Assembly: GCA_964573155.1 (NCBI GenBank)
Contig: CAZNIN010000001.1
Location: 16,599 to 80,598, forward strand
Reading direction: 5' to 3'
Origin: JAGQNK01 sp964573155
GTDB lineage: Bacteria; Patescibacteriota; Saccharimonadia; Saccharimonadales; JAGQNK01
DNA length: 64,000 nt
A model generated the notes under the pieces. The model worked only from the letters and a program-made list of their open reading frames with translations, did not search any database and was not told the origin of the DNA. The translations under genes and the position numbers were made by a program. Of this stretch, positions 9,688 through 17,186 are shown piece after piece (position 1 is the first letter of the stretch; the number at the start of each line of letters is the position of its first letter).

Positions 9688-9716
9688 TTGACCCAAAGAG
9701 AAAAGTAGTGTAAGGT
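9688..9716 (+). promoter_or_regulatory. Promoter of rplS
   Basis: TTGACC (9688-9693), 17-nt spacer, TAAGGT (9711-9716). The rplS ATG follows 9 nt after the -10, so transcription would start at or within about 3 nt of the start codon. TAAGG could instead be read as a Shine-Dalgarno. Confidence 0.6.
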
Positions 9717-9725
9717 TATTTGGTT

Positions 9726-10172
9726 ATGCAATCAGTTATTCAGAAAATTGAAGAAAAGTTCAAAAAGCACGATGTTGTTGATGTTCGCTCTGGCGACACA
9801 GTCAAGGTGCACCAGAAAATCAAGGAAGGTAACAAAGAGCGCATCCAGGTCTTTCAGGGGCTCGTTATCCGTGTTGATCGCAAAGGTAGTCATACGTCAC
9901 GCATCGTCGTGCGCAAAATCGCCAGTGGTATCGGAGTAGAGAAGAGTTTTTTACTGCACAGCCCACTTGTTGAGAAGATAGAGGTTACTAAGCGCAGCAA
10001 AGTTCGTCGCAACTATCTTTCATACATGCGTGAGCGTACTGGTAAGTCAGCCCGTTTGACGGGTGTTGACTTTGATCGCAAAGAGGTGAACACGATCAGT
10101 GAAGCGCCAGCTCCGGCAGAATCCAAGTCAGAAGAGCCAAAATCCGACGAGCAAGAAGCTGCCAAAGAATAA
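9726..10172 (+). CDS. rplS: 50S ribosomal protein L19 (bL19)
   Basis: Large-subunit protein at the 30S-50S interface. 148 residues from ATG 9726. The conserved core includes DVRSGDTVKVHQKIKEGNK, RIQVFQGLVI, the GVEKSFLLHSP segment and KVRRNYLSYMRER. After about residue 115, where most L19 proteins end, there is a tail rich in Ala, Pro, Glu and Lys (SEAPAPAESKSEEPKSDEQ). Similar tails occur on several ribosomal proteins here. It is monocistronic: its own promoter lies upstream and a strong terminator 22 nt downstream. The usual trmD-rimM neighbours are absent. Confidence 0.97.
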   Translation: MQSVIQKIEEKFKKHDVVDVRSGDTVKVHQKIKEGNKERIQVFQGLVIRVDRKGSHTSRIVVRKIASGIGVEKSFLLHSPLVEKIEVTKRSKVRRNYLSYMRERTGKSARLTGVDFDRKEVNTISEAPAPAESKSEEPKSDEQEAAKE

Positions 10173-10194
10173 GCATTCTATAAGCAAATGTATA

Positions 10195-10223
10195 AATCAC
10201 TCGCTACTGGCGAGTGATTTTTT
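10195..10223 (+). terminator. Rho-independent terminator of rplS
   Basis: Perfect 10-bp stem AATCACTCGC / GCGAGTGATT with a 5-nt loop, followed by a T-tract ending at 10223. The mirrored A/T-rich flank could also stop the convergent gene whose stop lies at 10222. Confidence 0.88.
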
Positions 10224-10995
10224 ATGTAACTTCCCTGATGGCCGCTTGGAGCGAGTCGAGCTGTGCGAGTATGAGGTGTTGGACGGGAGCGTCTTTAGGT
10301 TTTATGGGTGTCGAGTCAATTAAGGCTATGCCCATTGGGGTCATAACAACATTATTCATTCCATTAGTGTCCGGTATTTCTTCGACTTTTTCGAACATGT
10401 TACGGGATCGTTTTGCAAATTCATCCATGGCGTCTTCAGCTCCTGCGAACTTTCGTGCGATTGCCTCGACTCTGGCAGGACTTACTGAAGGACTGTTGAT
10501 CTGGAACGGCGAATCTTCAGGTCCAAAGTCTATATATGGCTGTTCTATTTGGACCGTCTGGTAGTTGCCGCCTAATACATGCTCGGCCAAGACTACCTGC
10601 TGACTAAGTACACTGCAGCCAAGAAAGCGAGTAAGCTGTTCGTGATCGTCGTTCTTTTCGCCAACAAGAGCAACTTGCTCTTGCGACCTTAGAAGAGCGC
10701 TTGCGCGATGTACTTTTACTGCTGTTGCATCCTTCTCTCGCAAGTATGCGCTAAACTCTACGCCGGTTCCAAGGTAACGATGACCTCGTGTTCGAGCGAT
10801 GCTATCAAGCACCCGGTCTGCATGAGCCGGATTTTTAGCAGCGAAAATGAGAACTGCTTGTGCTATGCTGCGCTTAACCGGACTGGCAATTTTTGCCACG
10901 TCGTGAGCTCGCGCAGCATGTAATTCAGGTGCGGTGTTGGCAGCAGTGCTTTGTTCAAGTATTCTACCAAGAGAAGTTAACACGAAAGATACCAT
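10222..10995 (-). CDS. Hypothetical protein with a kinase-like glycine loop
   Basis: 257 residues if started at the ATG at 10995. An open frame runs further upstream but overlaps rnhB, so the shorter start is chosen. Residues about 73-94 read GTGVEFSAYLREK...AVKVHR, resembling the nucleotide-binding loop and the VAIK lysine of protein-kinase-fold enzymes. A later stretch (GMNNVVMTPMGIALIDSTP) sits where the catalytic and metal-binding loops would be, but no clear HRD or DFG motif is present. It could be a degenerate kinase-fold protein; this is inference. No family is recognised. It is divergent from rnhB with a 23-nt gap. Confidence 0.6.
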   Translation of the reverse strand: MVSFVLTSLGRILEQSTAANTAPELHAARAHDVAKIASPVKRSIAQAVLIFAAKNPAHADRVLDSIARTRGHRYLGTGVEFSAYLREKDATAVKVHRASALLRSQEQVALVGEKNDDHEQLTRFLGCSVLSQQVVLAEHVLGGNYQTVQIEQPYIDFGPEDSPFQINSPSVSPARVEAIARKFAGAEDAMDEFAKRSRNMFEKVEEIPDTNGMNNVVMTPMGIALIDSTPIKPKDAPVQHLILAQLDSLQAAIREVT

Positions 10996-11018
10996 ACCAC
11001 AGAACGGGAGTAAGTGAA

Positions 11019-11573
11019 ATGATAGGTATAGATGAAGTTGGCAGGGGGTGCTGGGCTGGGCCGCTTTTGGTGGTCGCTGCACGCTCAATGTCAACTTTGC
11101 CGAATGGGCTAGATGATTCCAAGGCACTCACCAAAACAAAACGTGAGCGACTTTTTGATGAAATCAAGGCTACATGCCAAATTGGCGAAGGTTGGGTGCA
11201 CCCCGAAGAGATTGATAAGCATGGCTTGTCTGCGGCTATGCGTCTGGGTGTGTGCCGTGCATTGCTGCAGCTCGGGGCAGTGTTTGATGACGAAATCATC
11301 ATGGACGGTCATATCAACTATTGCCCGACAGATTTTACAAAGGTTCAAACTGTTATAAAAGCCGACAGCCTTCATCCAATAGTGAGCGCTGCCAGTATTT
11401 ACGCAAAGGTGACACGGGACAAGCACATGGAGCGAATTGCCAGGTTCCACCCATTTTATGGATTCGAGAAACATGTTGGCTACGGCACCGCATTACATCG
11501 AAGCGCGCTGAAAATTCATGGAGTAAGCACAATTCATCGCAAGAGCTACAAGCCTGTCCAGGCATTTTTATGA
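11019..11573 (+). CDS. rnhB: Ribonuclease HII
   Basis: Endonuclease that cuts RNA in RNA-DNA hybrids and removes misincorporated ribonucleotides. 184 residues. Signature GIDEVGRGCWAGPL at the N-terminus carries the first catalytic Asp-Glu pair. LDDSKALTKTKRERL and IIMDGHINY follow, then KADSLHPIVSAASIYAKVTRD, which holds the remaining carboxylates, and the C-terminal HVGYGTALHRSAL motif. ATG 11019 is chosen because the protein then begins at the family's conserved N-terminus, and GGGAG lies 8 nt upstream. The stop overlaps the next gene (ATGA). Confidence 0.95.
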   Translation: MIGIDEVGRGCWAGPLLVVAARSMSTLPNGLDDSKALTKTKRERLFDEIKATCQIGEGWVHPEEIDKHGLSAAMRLGVCRALLQLGAVFDDEIIMDGHINYCPTDFTKVQTVIKADSLHPIVSAASIYAKVTRDKHMERIARFHPFYGFEKHVGYGTALHRSALKIHGVSTIHRKSYKPVQAFL

Positions 11574-11908
11574 AAACGAATTATCAGGCAGGGCATGATG
11601 CGGAAAAGCACGCAGCCGAATATTTGAAGAAACAGGGTTTTAAAATTCGCGAGTTAAACTGGAAAACCCCGCGTTGTGAGATCGATATTGTCGCCGAAAA
11701 AGGTAATCGCGTGTATTTTGTCGAAGTGAAGTATCGACGTACGACACTGCAAGGGTCCGGCCTGGAATACATTACAACCAAGAAATTACAACAGATGCAG
11801 TTCGCCGCCGAGATGTGGGTGCAATCCCATGATTGGTCCGGTGAATATCAGCTCTCAGCTATTAGTATCGATGGCGAAAAGATTACTATTATAGATGACA
11901 TTATGTAG
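11570..11908 (+). CDS. yraN: UPF0102 (YraN) family protein, putative endonuclease
   Basis: 112-residue protein with the restriction-endonuclease-like fold of the YraN family. The likely metal site is visible as C-E-I-D-I-V (D39) and V-Y-F-V-E-V-K (E52, K54), a D...ExK arrangement. Other conserved features are AGHDAEKHAAEYLKKQGF at the N-terminus. The start ATG overlaps the rnhB stop (ATGA), matching the frequent rnhB-yraN pairing in bacteria. Its cellular role is not settled; a nuclease function in repair or recombination is suggested for the family. Confidence 0.93.
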   Translation: MKTNYQAGHDAEKHAAEYLKKQGFKIRELNWKTPRCEIDIVAEKGNRVYFVEVKYRRTTLQGSGLEYITTKKLQQMQFAAEMWVQSHDWSGEYQLSAISIDGEKITIIDDIM

Positions 11909-11938
11909 TCGTCTTAGTGACCACGAGTGCTACAGCTT

Positions 11939-12649
11939 CTATCTATTGCGATTGCGTTTTCTGGATTCCTTTTGCATTTTTGCGCGATTCTTGTCTCTTT
12001 TTTGTAAATTACCCACTGGCTTAATTACGGAAGGGGACTGCTTTGTGTCGCTATCTTGTTCTGTGGCTGCCATTTTCTTGCCCTGGAGTGCCATTCGTTT
12101 TTGGATCGCATAACGTATGACTTTCATTGATGAGTCATTGGGTGGCGTGGTTCTGGCAATCGCGTTAACAGTCTCAGAAGGAACATAACCAGGTTTTTTC
12201 GCATAATAAGCCAGTACGCCTCCCATGAGTCCATAGGCAAAATCAACAGCGTCTGGCGTGCTGCCAGGACCATAGCCGATAACTTCTCCTACCACATTGG
12301 CCGCAATTGAAAGTGTACCTACTGCCACCGCTGTTCTGCGAAGGATTCTGTGGCGTTCATCTTCTGTAAGTGCTTGAGGCTCCTTGCCATGTATGCCCGT
12401 AATCACCTTGTCCATTAGAAGGAAGGTGACGGCAGCATTACCAACATGATCAGGTATATCAAAGGGTTCGGGCAAGTGATTTCTCACGTCCCATGAATCA
12501 TTGATCATGCCCCCTATTCTGGAAACTGAGGCGAGGGCCATGCCTGTAATTATAGGGGTCGTGCTGAGACTCCATGGTCTCTGAGGCAAGGTTACGCCAA
12601 ACTCGTTGCTGTGATATTCTTGTGCCATCTCTGGCATTCCACTAGACAT
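11939..12649 (-). CDS. Hypothetical membrane protein
   Basis: 236 residues, not recognised. Hydrophobic stretches occur at about 30-47, 70-85, 106-125 and 135-152, suggesting several membrane passes. The C-terminal third is very basic and probably cytosolic (LQKRDKNRAKMQKESRKRN). Conserved-looking polar elements are INDSWDVRN and HVGNAAVTF. It has the best promoter in the window (perfect TTGACA-N17-TATAAT) with the ATG only 8 nt after the -10. Gene neighbours give no functional hint. Confidence 0.7.
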   Translation of the reverse strand: MSSGMPEMAQEYHSNEFGVTLPQRPWSLSTTPIITGMALASVSRIGGMINDSWDVRNHLPEPFDIPDHVGNAAVTFLLMDKVITGIHGKEPQALTEDERHRILRRTAVAVGTLSIAANVVGEVIGYGPGSTPDAVDFAYGLMGGVLAYYAKKPGYVPSETVNAIARTTPPNDSSMKVIRYAIQKRMALQGKKMAATEQDSDTKQSPSVIKPVGNLQKRDKNRAKMQKESRKRNRNR

Positions 12650-12657
12650 AACTTACT

Positions 12658-12686
12658 ATTATACACGAAAGCCATGCAAATGTCAA
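12658..12686 (-). promoter_or_regulatory. Consensus sigma-70 promoter, minus strand
   Basis: On the minus strand TTGACA (12686-12681), exactly 17 nt, then TATAAT (12663-12658). The start codon of the membrane-protein gene begins at 12649, leaving 8 nt between -10 and ATG. This is the clearest case for a leaderless transcript here. Confidence 0.85.
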
Positions 12687-12726
12687 GATCATATCATTAT
12701 TAGACATCGGATGATTTAGCTAAATA

Positions 12727-15288
12727 TTAAGTATGTTTTGTGAAGAAATGAGATATTGCTTCAAAGTCGCGTTCTTTCCAGGCGGATTGCCAGGTGAGGA
12801 CCTCAATGCCCTGGTTGATAGCTCGTTCGAAGGCTGGTTCCATCTTGGGCAGGAAGAATTCCTTGTATTCTTTCAGGAAATCACGATTGGAAAATGAGCT
12901 GGCTGCGAACATTGGGAAGCGGTAAAAACTGAGGTCAGAACCGAGATTGTCGGCCAACCACTGCCAGTGATCTTTCATCCAGGCCCAAGTTTCGCGTTTT
13001 GCGAAGCGGTTGCCGAAACTATAGGCGATCCAGTAGGCGACGTCTTGATGGCGAACTGAATCTGTGTCAATGAGAGCAAGCGCACGCTTGTATAGTTCGG
13101 GCTTTTTAAAGCTAGACAGGGCTGCTGCAATAGTCGTACGCTCTTCACTATTTGTGCTGGATTCATGCATGGCAAACAGTTTGTCGAATGTGTCACCGTC
13201 GTCCCGGATCCTGACCGCAGTGGCATACACGACACTGCGCAGATCCGGGTCGATATCCTCAGGCTTTGTCATAGCGTCGAAGCGTTTTAGGCACTCTTTG
13301 ACAACAGACTCTTCGTCAGCACCGGCAGCCAGTCCTAGGATAGTCGGCCTAAGCAATTGGTCGAAATGTGATTCACCATCGTAAGATTTCCATCCCAAAC
13401 GGTCGAGCTGCTTAGCAACGAGCGCACGGATAAATGGTTTCATTTGGTCACGGAGCGTTTCATCATCCATAACAGCGCGTACAGAAAGAACGCTGGAAGC
13501 CATTACATCCCATACCGCATTGTCACTTTCTTCGCCGAAATGCGACAAAAACTGAAGAGCATCAACAGTCGAAAAACGACCCGCTTTAGAGGCTTCGAAA
13601 AGATCGCTCAAAATCCCCAGACGATCGAGTGGTGCGAGTTGGTTGTTCTGGACTAACTCTCCAAGACGTTGTATATGTTCTACACTATATATAGTGCGGT
13701 AAAACCCACTTTGACCACGATTGAATTTTAATGAAGGAGCGTCAGGCACTTCAATGGTAGTCTGTTTGCTTTTAAAGAGATCAGGCACATTCTCCTCTCC
13801 GGATAACAGCGCGATCGGCCAAGTTGTGTCATCTCGTTTCTCCTGCTCGGGATTCAGATAAAAGCGTTCTTGTTTGAGCTGAACTTTCTCAGATCGTACG
13901 ACCGCTTCGAGTAGCGGGAATCCAGACTGCGATGTCCAGGCATGCATAAAATCTTTAACTGGTTTACCGGAAATATCTTCAAGTGCTGCCCACAGGTCTA
14001 CCGTGTCAGTATTACCCCATTTGTGTAGCGACAGATAATGCCGCAGCCCATCGCGAAAAACCTCTGCACCAAGGTATTCGTGCAGCATGTGAATGACGCT
14101 CGCGCCTTTGCTATAGCTGATTGTGTCAAATATGCTACGAATCTCATCAGGGTGACGGACTGGCACTTCGACTGGATGCGTATGTTCGAGAGCATCGAGT
14201 TTATATGCACGTTGCTGTTCATCGACTGCAAACTGAGTCCACATTTGCCACTCGGGGAAAAGATGATCCACGGCCAGATACTCTATCCAGCTTGCAAAAC
14301 CCTCATTAAGCCACAAGTCGGTCCACCAGCGCATAGTCACGAGGTTACCAAACCACTGGTGAGCTAGTTCGTGAGCGACAACCATTGCGACATATTGTTT
14401 GGTGCCCAGTGAAGTATTTGCAGGATCGACAAGCAAGGTTTGCTCGCGGTAAGTAATGAGCCCCCAATTTTCCATCGCACCGGACGCAAAGTCGGGTAGG
14501 GCGACCATATCGCACTTTTCGAGTGGATACGGAATGTCGAAGTATTCGTTATAAAATTCGAGCGTCTTGACAGCAGTGTCGAGCGCAAACTGGGTAAATG
14601 CGACATTATCTGGCGTGGCGTATGTGCGTACTATAACTCCGTCTTTTGTTTTGGATTCCAGATAGCTCATGTTTCCATATGCAAATGCGAGCAAGTAGGT
14701 TGACATCTTTGGAGTTGTCTCAAATGTAGATACGATTTTGTCACCGTGTGTCTCTTGTGACTTCACGGGTGTATTTGCGAGCACTGTCTCATTTTTTGGT
14801 GTCGTCAGCGTCAGATCGAAGGTTGCTTTGGCTTCAGGTTCGTCGATGCATGGAAATACTTCACGGGCGTGGTGACTTTCGAATTGAGTGGCGATGAGCT
14901 GCTGCTGTTTGCCGTCATGCTCAAAAAAACAAGGATATATACCATTCATGTTGCGTGTGATCACGCCGCTGAATTCAAGCGTAATCGTGTAGTTGCCTGG
15001 ATACACCATATTTTCAGTATGCAAACGGACTTCATTGAATTTTTCTTGTACATTAATACGTGCGACAGATACTTGCTGGTCACCTTTCTTATCATGCTTG
15101 ACTATTATCGCGCTTGATACCTTCAGACCTTTTTGATGCAGTGTAATGCGTTGGCTCGGCCGACTGGTCTTCTTGCCGGAAATTGTAACTTTGCCGGCGA
15201 ATGTCTTCTTTTCTCGGTTCGGTGTAAGTTCGAGTACGTAGTGTTCTGGCTGAAATTCTGTGAACAATCGTGTAACATTTTTTCCCAT
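12727..15288 (-). CDS. pepN: M1 family aminopeptidase (PepN-like)
   Basis: Zinc metallo-aminopeptidase removing N-terminal residues from peptides; 853 residues, the usual length. The exopeptidase signature GAMEN is at 270-274. The zinc site HELAH begins at residue 306, with the third ligand in NEGFASWIEY about 19 residues later. The C-terminal half is the helical ERAP1_C-like domain. There is no signal peptide, so it is probably cytosolic. In an organism that depends on imported amino acids a peptide-salvage role is plausible (inference). TACACT lies 7 nt before the ATG on the minus strand, with its promoter interleaved with that of nusA. Confidence 0.95.
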   Translation of the reverse strand: MGKNVTRLFTEFQPEHYVLELTPNREKKTFAGKVTISGKKTSRPSQRITLHQKGLKVSSAIIVKHDKKGDQQVSVARINVQEKFNEVRLHTENMVYPGNYTITLEFSGVITRNMNGIYPCFFEHDGKQQQLIATQFESHHAREVFPCIDEPEAKATFDLTLTTPKNETVLANTPVKSQETHGDKIVSTFETTPKMSTYLLAFAYGNMSYLESKTKDGVIVRTYATPDNVAFTQFALDTAVKTLEFYNEYFDIPYPLEKCDMVALPDFASGAMENWGLITYREQTLLVDPANTSLGTKQYVAMVVAHELAHQWFGNLVTMRWWTDLWLNEGFASWIEYLAVDHLFPEWQMWTQFAVDEQQRAYKLDALEHTHPVEVPVRHPDEIRSIFDTISYSKGASVIHMLHEYLGAEVFRDGLRHYLSLHKWGNTDTVDLWAALEDISGKPVKDFMHAWTSQSGFPLLEAVVRSEKVQLKQERFYLNPEQEKRDDTTWPIALLSGEENVPDLFKSKQTTIEVPDAPSLKFNRGQSGFYRTIYSVEHIQRLGELVQNNQLAPLDRLGILSDLFEASKAGRFSTVDALQFLSHFGEESDNAVWDVMASSVLSVRAVMDDETLRDQMKPFIRALVAKQLDRLGWKSYDGESHFDQLLRPTILGLAAGADEESVVKECLKRFDAMTKPEDIDPDLRSVVYATAVRIRDDGDTFDKLFAMHESSTNSEERTTIAAALSSFKKPELYKRALALIDTDSVRHQDVAYWIAYSFGNRFAKRETWAWMKDHWQWLADNLGSDLSFYRFPMFAASSFSNRDFLKEYKEFFLPKMEPAFERAINQGIEVLTWQSAWKERDFEAISHFFTKHT

Positions 15289-15317
15289 ACAACCTAGTGT
15301 ACATGACCGCTATATAA

Positions 15318-15346
15318 TTGACAGTAGATAAATCACTGTGTAAAAT
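15318..15346 (+). promoter_or_regulatory. nusA promoter
   Basis: TTGACA (15318-15323), 17-nt spacer, TAAAAT (15341-15346). Transcription should begin near 15353, about 105 nt before nusA. The element overlaps the region used by the divergent aminopeptidase promoter. Confidence 0.75.
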
Positions 15347-15358
15347 TACACGTGTGTT

Positions 15359-15383
15359 AGTCGGCCAGCAGGTCGGCTTTTTT
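15359..15383 (+). terminator. Terminator-like hairpin in the nusA leader
   Basis: 8-bp stem AGTCGGCC / GGTCGGCT (two G-U pairs) with loop AGCA, directly followed by six T. It lies only about 6 nt after the predicted transcription start and 75 nt before the nusA ATG, so it belongs to the nusA leader. The divergent aminopeptidase gene cannot use it. It could be an attenuator acting on nusA. Confidence 0.6.
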
Positions 15384-15458
15384 CATGCACATACACTATA
15401 TTACTTTCGCAAATTAACTAATCCACAATAATAAGTAGAAATAAAGGAGATACAGATT

Positions 15459-16628
15459 ATGGACCTAGACATTAAACAACTGGCACTGGCTCTCAAGTCG
15501 ATAGCCGAAGAAAAAAACTTGCCCGAGGATACTGTGCAAGAAGTAGTTGAGCAGGCATTGGCTGCAGCCTATCGTCGTGATTATGGTGATCGTGAACAAG
15601 AAGTACGCGTTAGCATGAATTTGAATACAGGAGATGTTGACGCATACGTCACTAAAGAAGTTGTCGAGAAAGTTGAAGACGAACATTTCGAGATTGGTCT
15701 AGCAAAAGCGCAAACCATGAAAAAAGATGCAAAAGTTGGTGATGAAATCGAAGTGCATGAAAGCATCGAGAATTTTGGTCGAGTTGCTGCACAAACAGCG
15801 AAGCAGGTCATACTACAGCGACTTCGTGAAGCTGAGCGCGAAATTATCATGGAAGAATACGAAGACAAAATAGGCACTGTTATTAACGGCATTGTTGGAC
15901 GAGTTGAAGGTCGTATCGTACGTGTTGATCTTGGCAAAGCGCAAGGCATTATGCCAATGAGTGAACAGATACAGGGTGAACGATACTATCCTGGACAGCG
16001 TTTGAAGGTATTTTTGAAGGACGTTGAACGCGGACCACGCGGACCACAGTTAGTAGTATCTCGTGGCAGCACGCAATTTATCGAATGGTTGTTCCGTGCC
16101 GAAGTACCAGAGATGGAAAATGGCTCCGTGGAAATCAAGGGTATTTCCCGAGAAGCTGGCGTGCGTAGCAAAATTGCTGTTGCCAGTACGGTGCAGGGAG
16201 TAGATCCTGTCGGTACTTTTGTCGGCGGACATGGCACGCGTGTCAACGCAGTCATGAGTGAAATTGGAGAACAAGAAAAAATTGACATTGTCGTTTGGTC
16301 GGAAGATCAAAAAGAATACATAGTTAATGCTTTATCTCCAACAAAAGTGAACCGTGTAGAAATAGATGCATCTGCCGGCAAAGCCAAGGTATTTGTGCCG
16401 GAGGACCAACTAAGTATTGCTATCGGTAAAAGCGGCCAGAACGTTCGTTTAGCCAGCAAGTTGGTAGGACTGGAAATCGATATCAACGCCGAAAATGAGA
16501 AGAATCCTGAGCCAGCTGTAGAAAAAGAGGAGCTCAAACCTCGCCAGGCTCCAAAGTTGAAGAAGAAAGAGCAGCTAGAAAGCAGCTTGCTCGAAGCTAT
16601 AGAACAACACGGTACTGAAGAAGAGTAG
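15459..16628 (+). CDS. nusA: Transcription termination/antitermination factor NusA
   Basis: RNA polymerase-binding factor that modulates pausing, termination and antitermination. 389 residues, the short form without C-terminal acidic repeats. The N-terminal RNAP-binding domain covers about 1-125. The S1 domain follows (about 130-200, GTVINGIVGRVEGRIVRVDLG). Two KH domains lie at about 225-345, with ISREAGVRSKIAVAS and IAIGKSGQNVRLASKL. A Lys/Glu-rich tail ends the protein. AAAGGAG precedes the ATG. The usual rimP and infB neighbours are not adjacent. A terminator-like hairpin in its own leader suggests autoregulation. Confidence 0.96.
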   Translation: MDLDIKQLALALKSIAEEKNLPEDTVQEVVEQALAAAYRRDYGDREQEVRVSMNLNTGDVDAYVTKEVVEKVEDEHFEIGLAKAQTMKKDAKVGDEIEVHESIENFGRVAAQTAKQVILQRLREAEREIIMEEYEDKIGTVINGIVGRVEGRIVRVDLGKAQGIMPMSEQIQGERYYPGQRLKVFLKDVERGPRGPQLVVSRGSTQFIEWLFRAEVPEMENGSVEIKGISREAGVRSKIAVASTVQGVDPVGTFVGGHGTRVNAVMSEIGEQEKIDIVVWSEDQKEYIVNALSPTKVNRVEIDASAGKAKVFVPEDQLSIAIGKSGQNVRLASKLVGLEIDINAENEKNPEPAVEKEELKPRQAPKLKKKEQLESSLLEAIEQHGTEEE

Positions 16629-16631
16629 AAA

Positions 16632-17021
16632 GTGTCATTTAGATTTAGGGACTTTATTAAGCCCATAATCTTTAGCGAAAACAGACATTACCTTGGCAAG
16701 GAACTGCACATGCGGCAGTTCCTGATATATGTCGCAATTATTGCTGGGTTTACATTCATTATCTTTGCAATGTGGGATTTCGATGTATGGGTTTTGGTAG
16801 CAGGCTGGGTAGCGGTGTCATTTAGTGTAGTGGCATATCATACAACCGACAGAATTGCCGATCATATTCATTACCATACATGGTCAAAGTATCTGGGGGC
16901 TGAGCGACCCGATTCAAAACCTGAGCTTCATGCCGCAATAAAGAATTACGAAAAACATCCGACAGAAAAGAATCGTGCGAGGGTGATTGATTTAGCCAGT
17001 AATGACAAAAAGATTAATTAG
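16632..17021 (+). CDS. Hypothetical membrane protein
   Basis: 129 residues from GTG 16632, or about 103 from the ATG at 16710. Two adjacent membrane segments (about 30-48 and 52-69: LIYVAIIAGFTFIIFAMW and VWVLVAGWVAVSFSVVAY) are followed by a soluble His/charge-rich tail (TTDRIADHIHYHTWSKYLG). Not recognised. It follows nusA by 3 nt and so is probably co-transcribed. Its 3' end overlaps the CIRCE operator of clpC by 4 nt. Confidence 0.65.
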   Translation: MSFRFRDFIKPIIFSENRHYLGKELHMRQFLIYVAIIAGFTFIIFAMWDFDVWVLVAGWVAVSFSVVAYHTTDRIADHIHYHTWSKYLGAERPDSKPELHAAIKNYEKHPTEKNRARVIDLASNDKKIN

Positions 17022-17056
17022 CACTCTTGCATAGGGAGTGCTAATTTTGATATCAT
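17018..17056 (+). promoter_or_regulatory. CIRCE operator overlapping the clpC promoter
   Basis: Exact CIRCE inverted repeat TTAGCACTC (17018-17026), 9-nt spacer, GAGTGCTAA (17036-17044), the binding site of the heat-shock repressor HrcA. The spacer contains TTGCAT (17027-17032), a -35 box placed 18 nt before TATCAT (17051-17056). HrcA binding would therefore block RNA polymerase directly. The resulting clpC leader would be about 120 nt and contains a small hairpin (GATTTG 17114-17119 / CAAATC 17129-17134). Confidence 0.93.
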
Positions 17057-17186
17057 ATATGCAGCGGAATAACCACCGCCCCTATTTCTCAGAAAAGGGC
17101 AAAGAGCAGTCGGGATTTGGATACGTTTCAAATCACGCTAAGGCGAGAAAACCAGTAGGTATATCTCAATAAGCCGGAGGCGAATT

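Noticed and set aside
10222..11127. Longer version of the kinase-like hypothetical gene starting near 11127
   Set aside because: It would overlap the conserved start of rnhB on the other strand; the added 44 residues look like antisense of rnhB.
17060..17186. Known riboswitch class in the clpC leader
   Set aside because: Only short hairpins (for example GATTTG/CAAATC) were found; no conserved core of a riboswitch class that I know could be matched.
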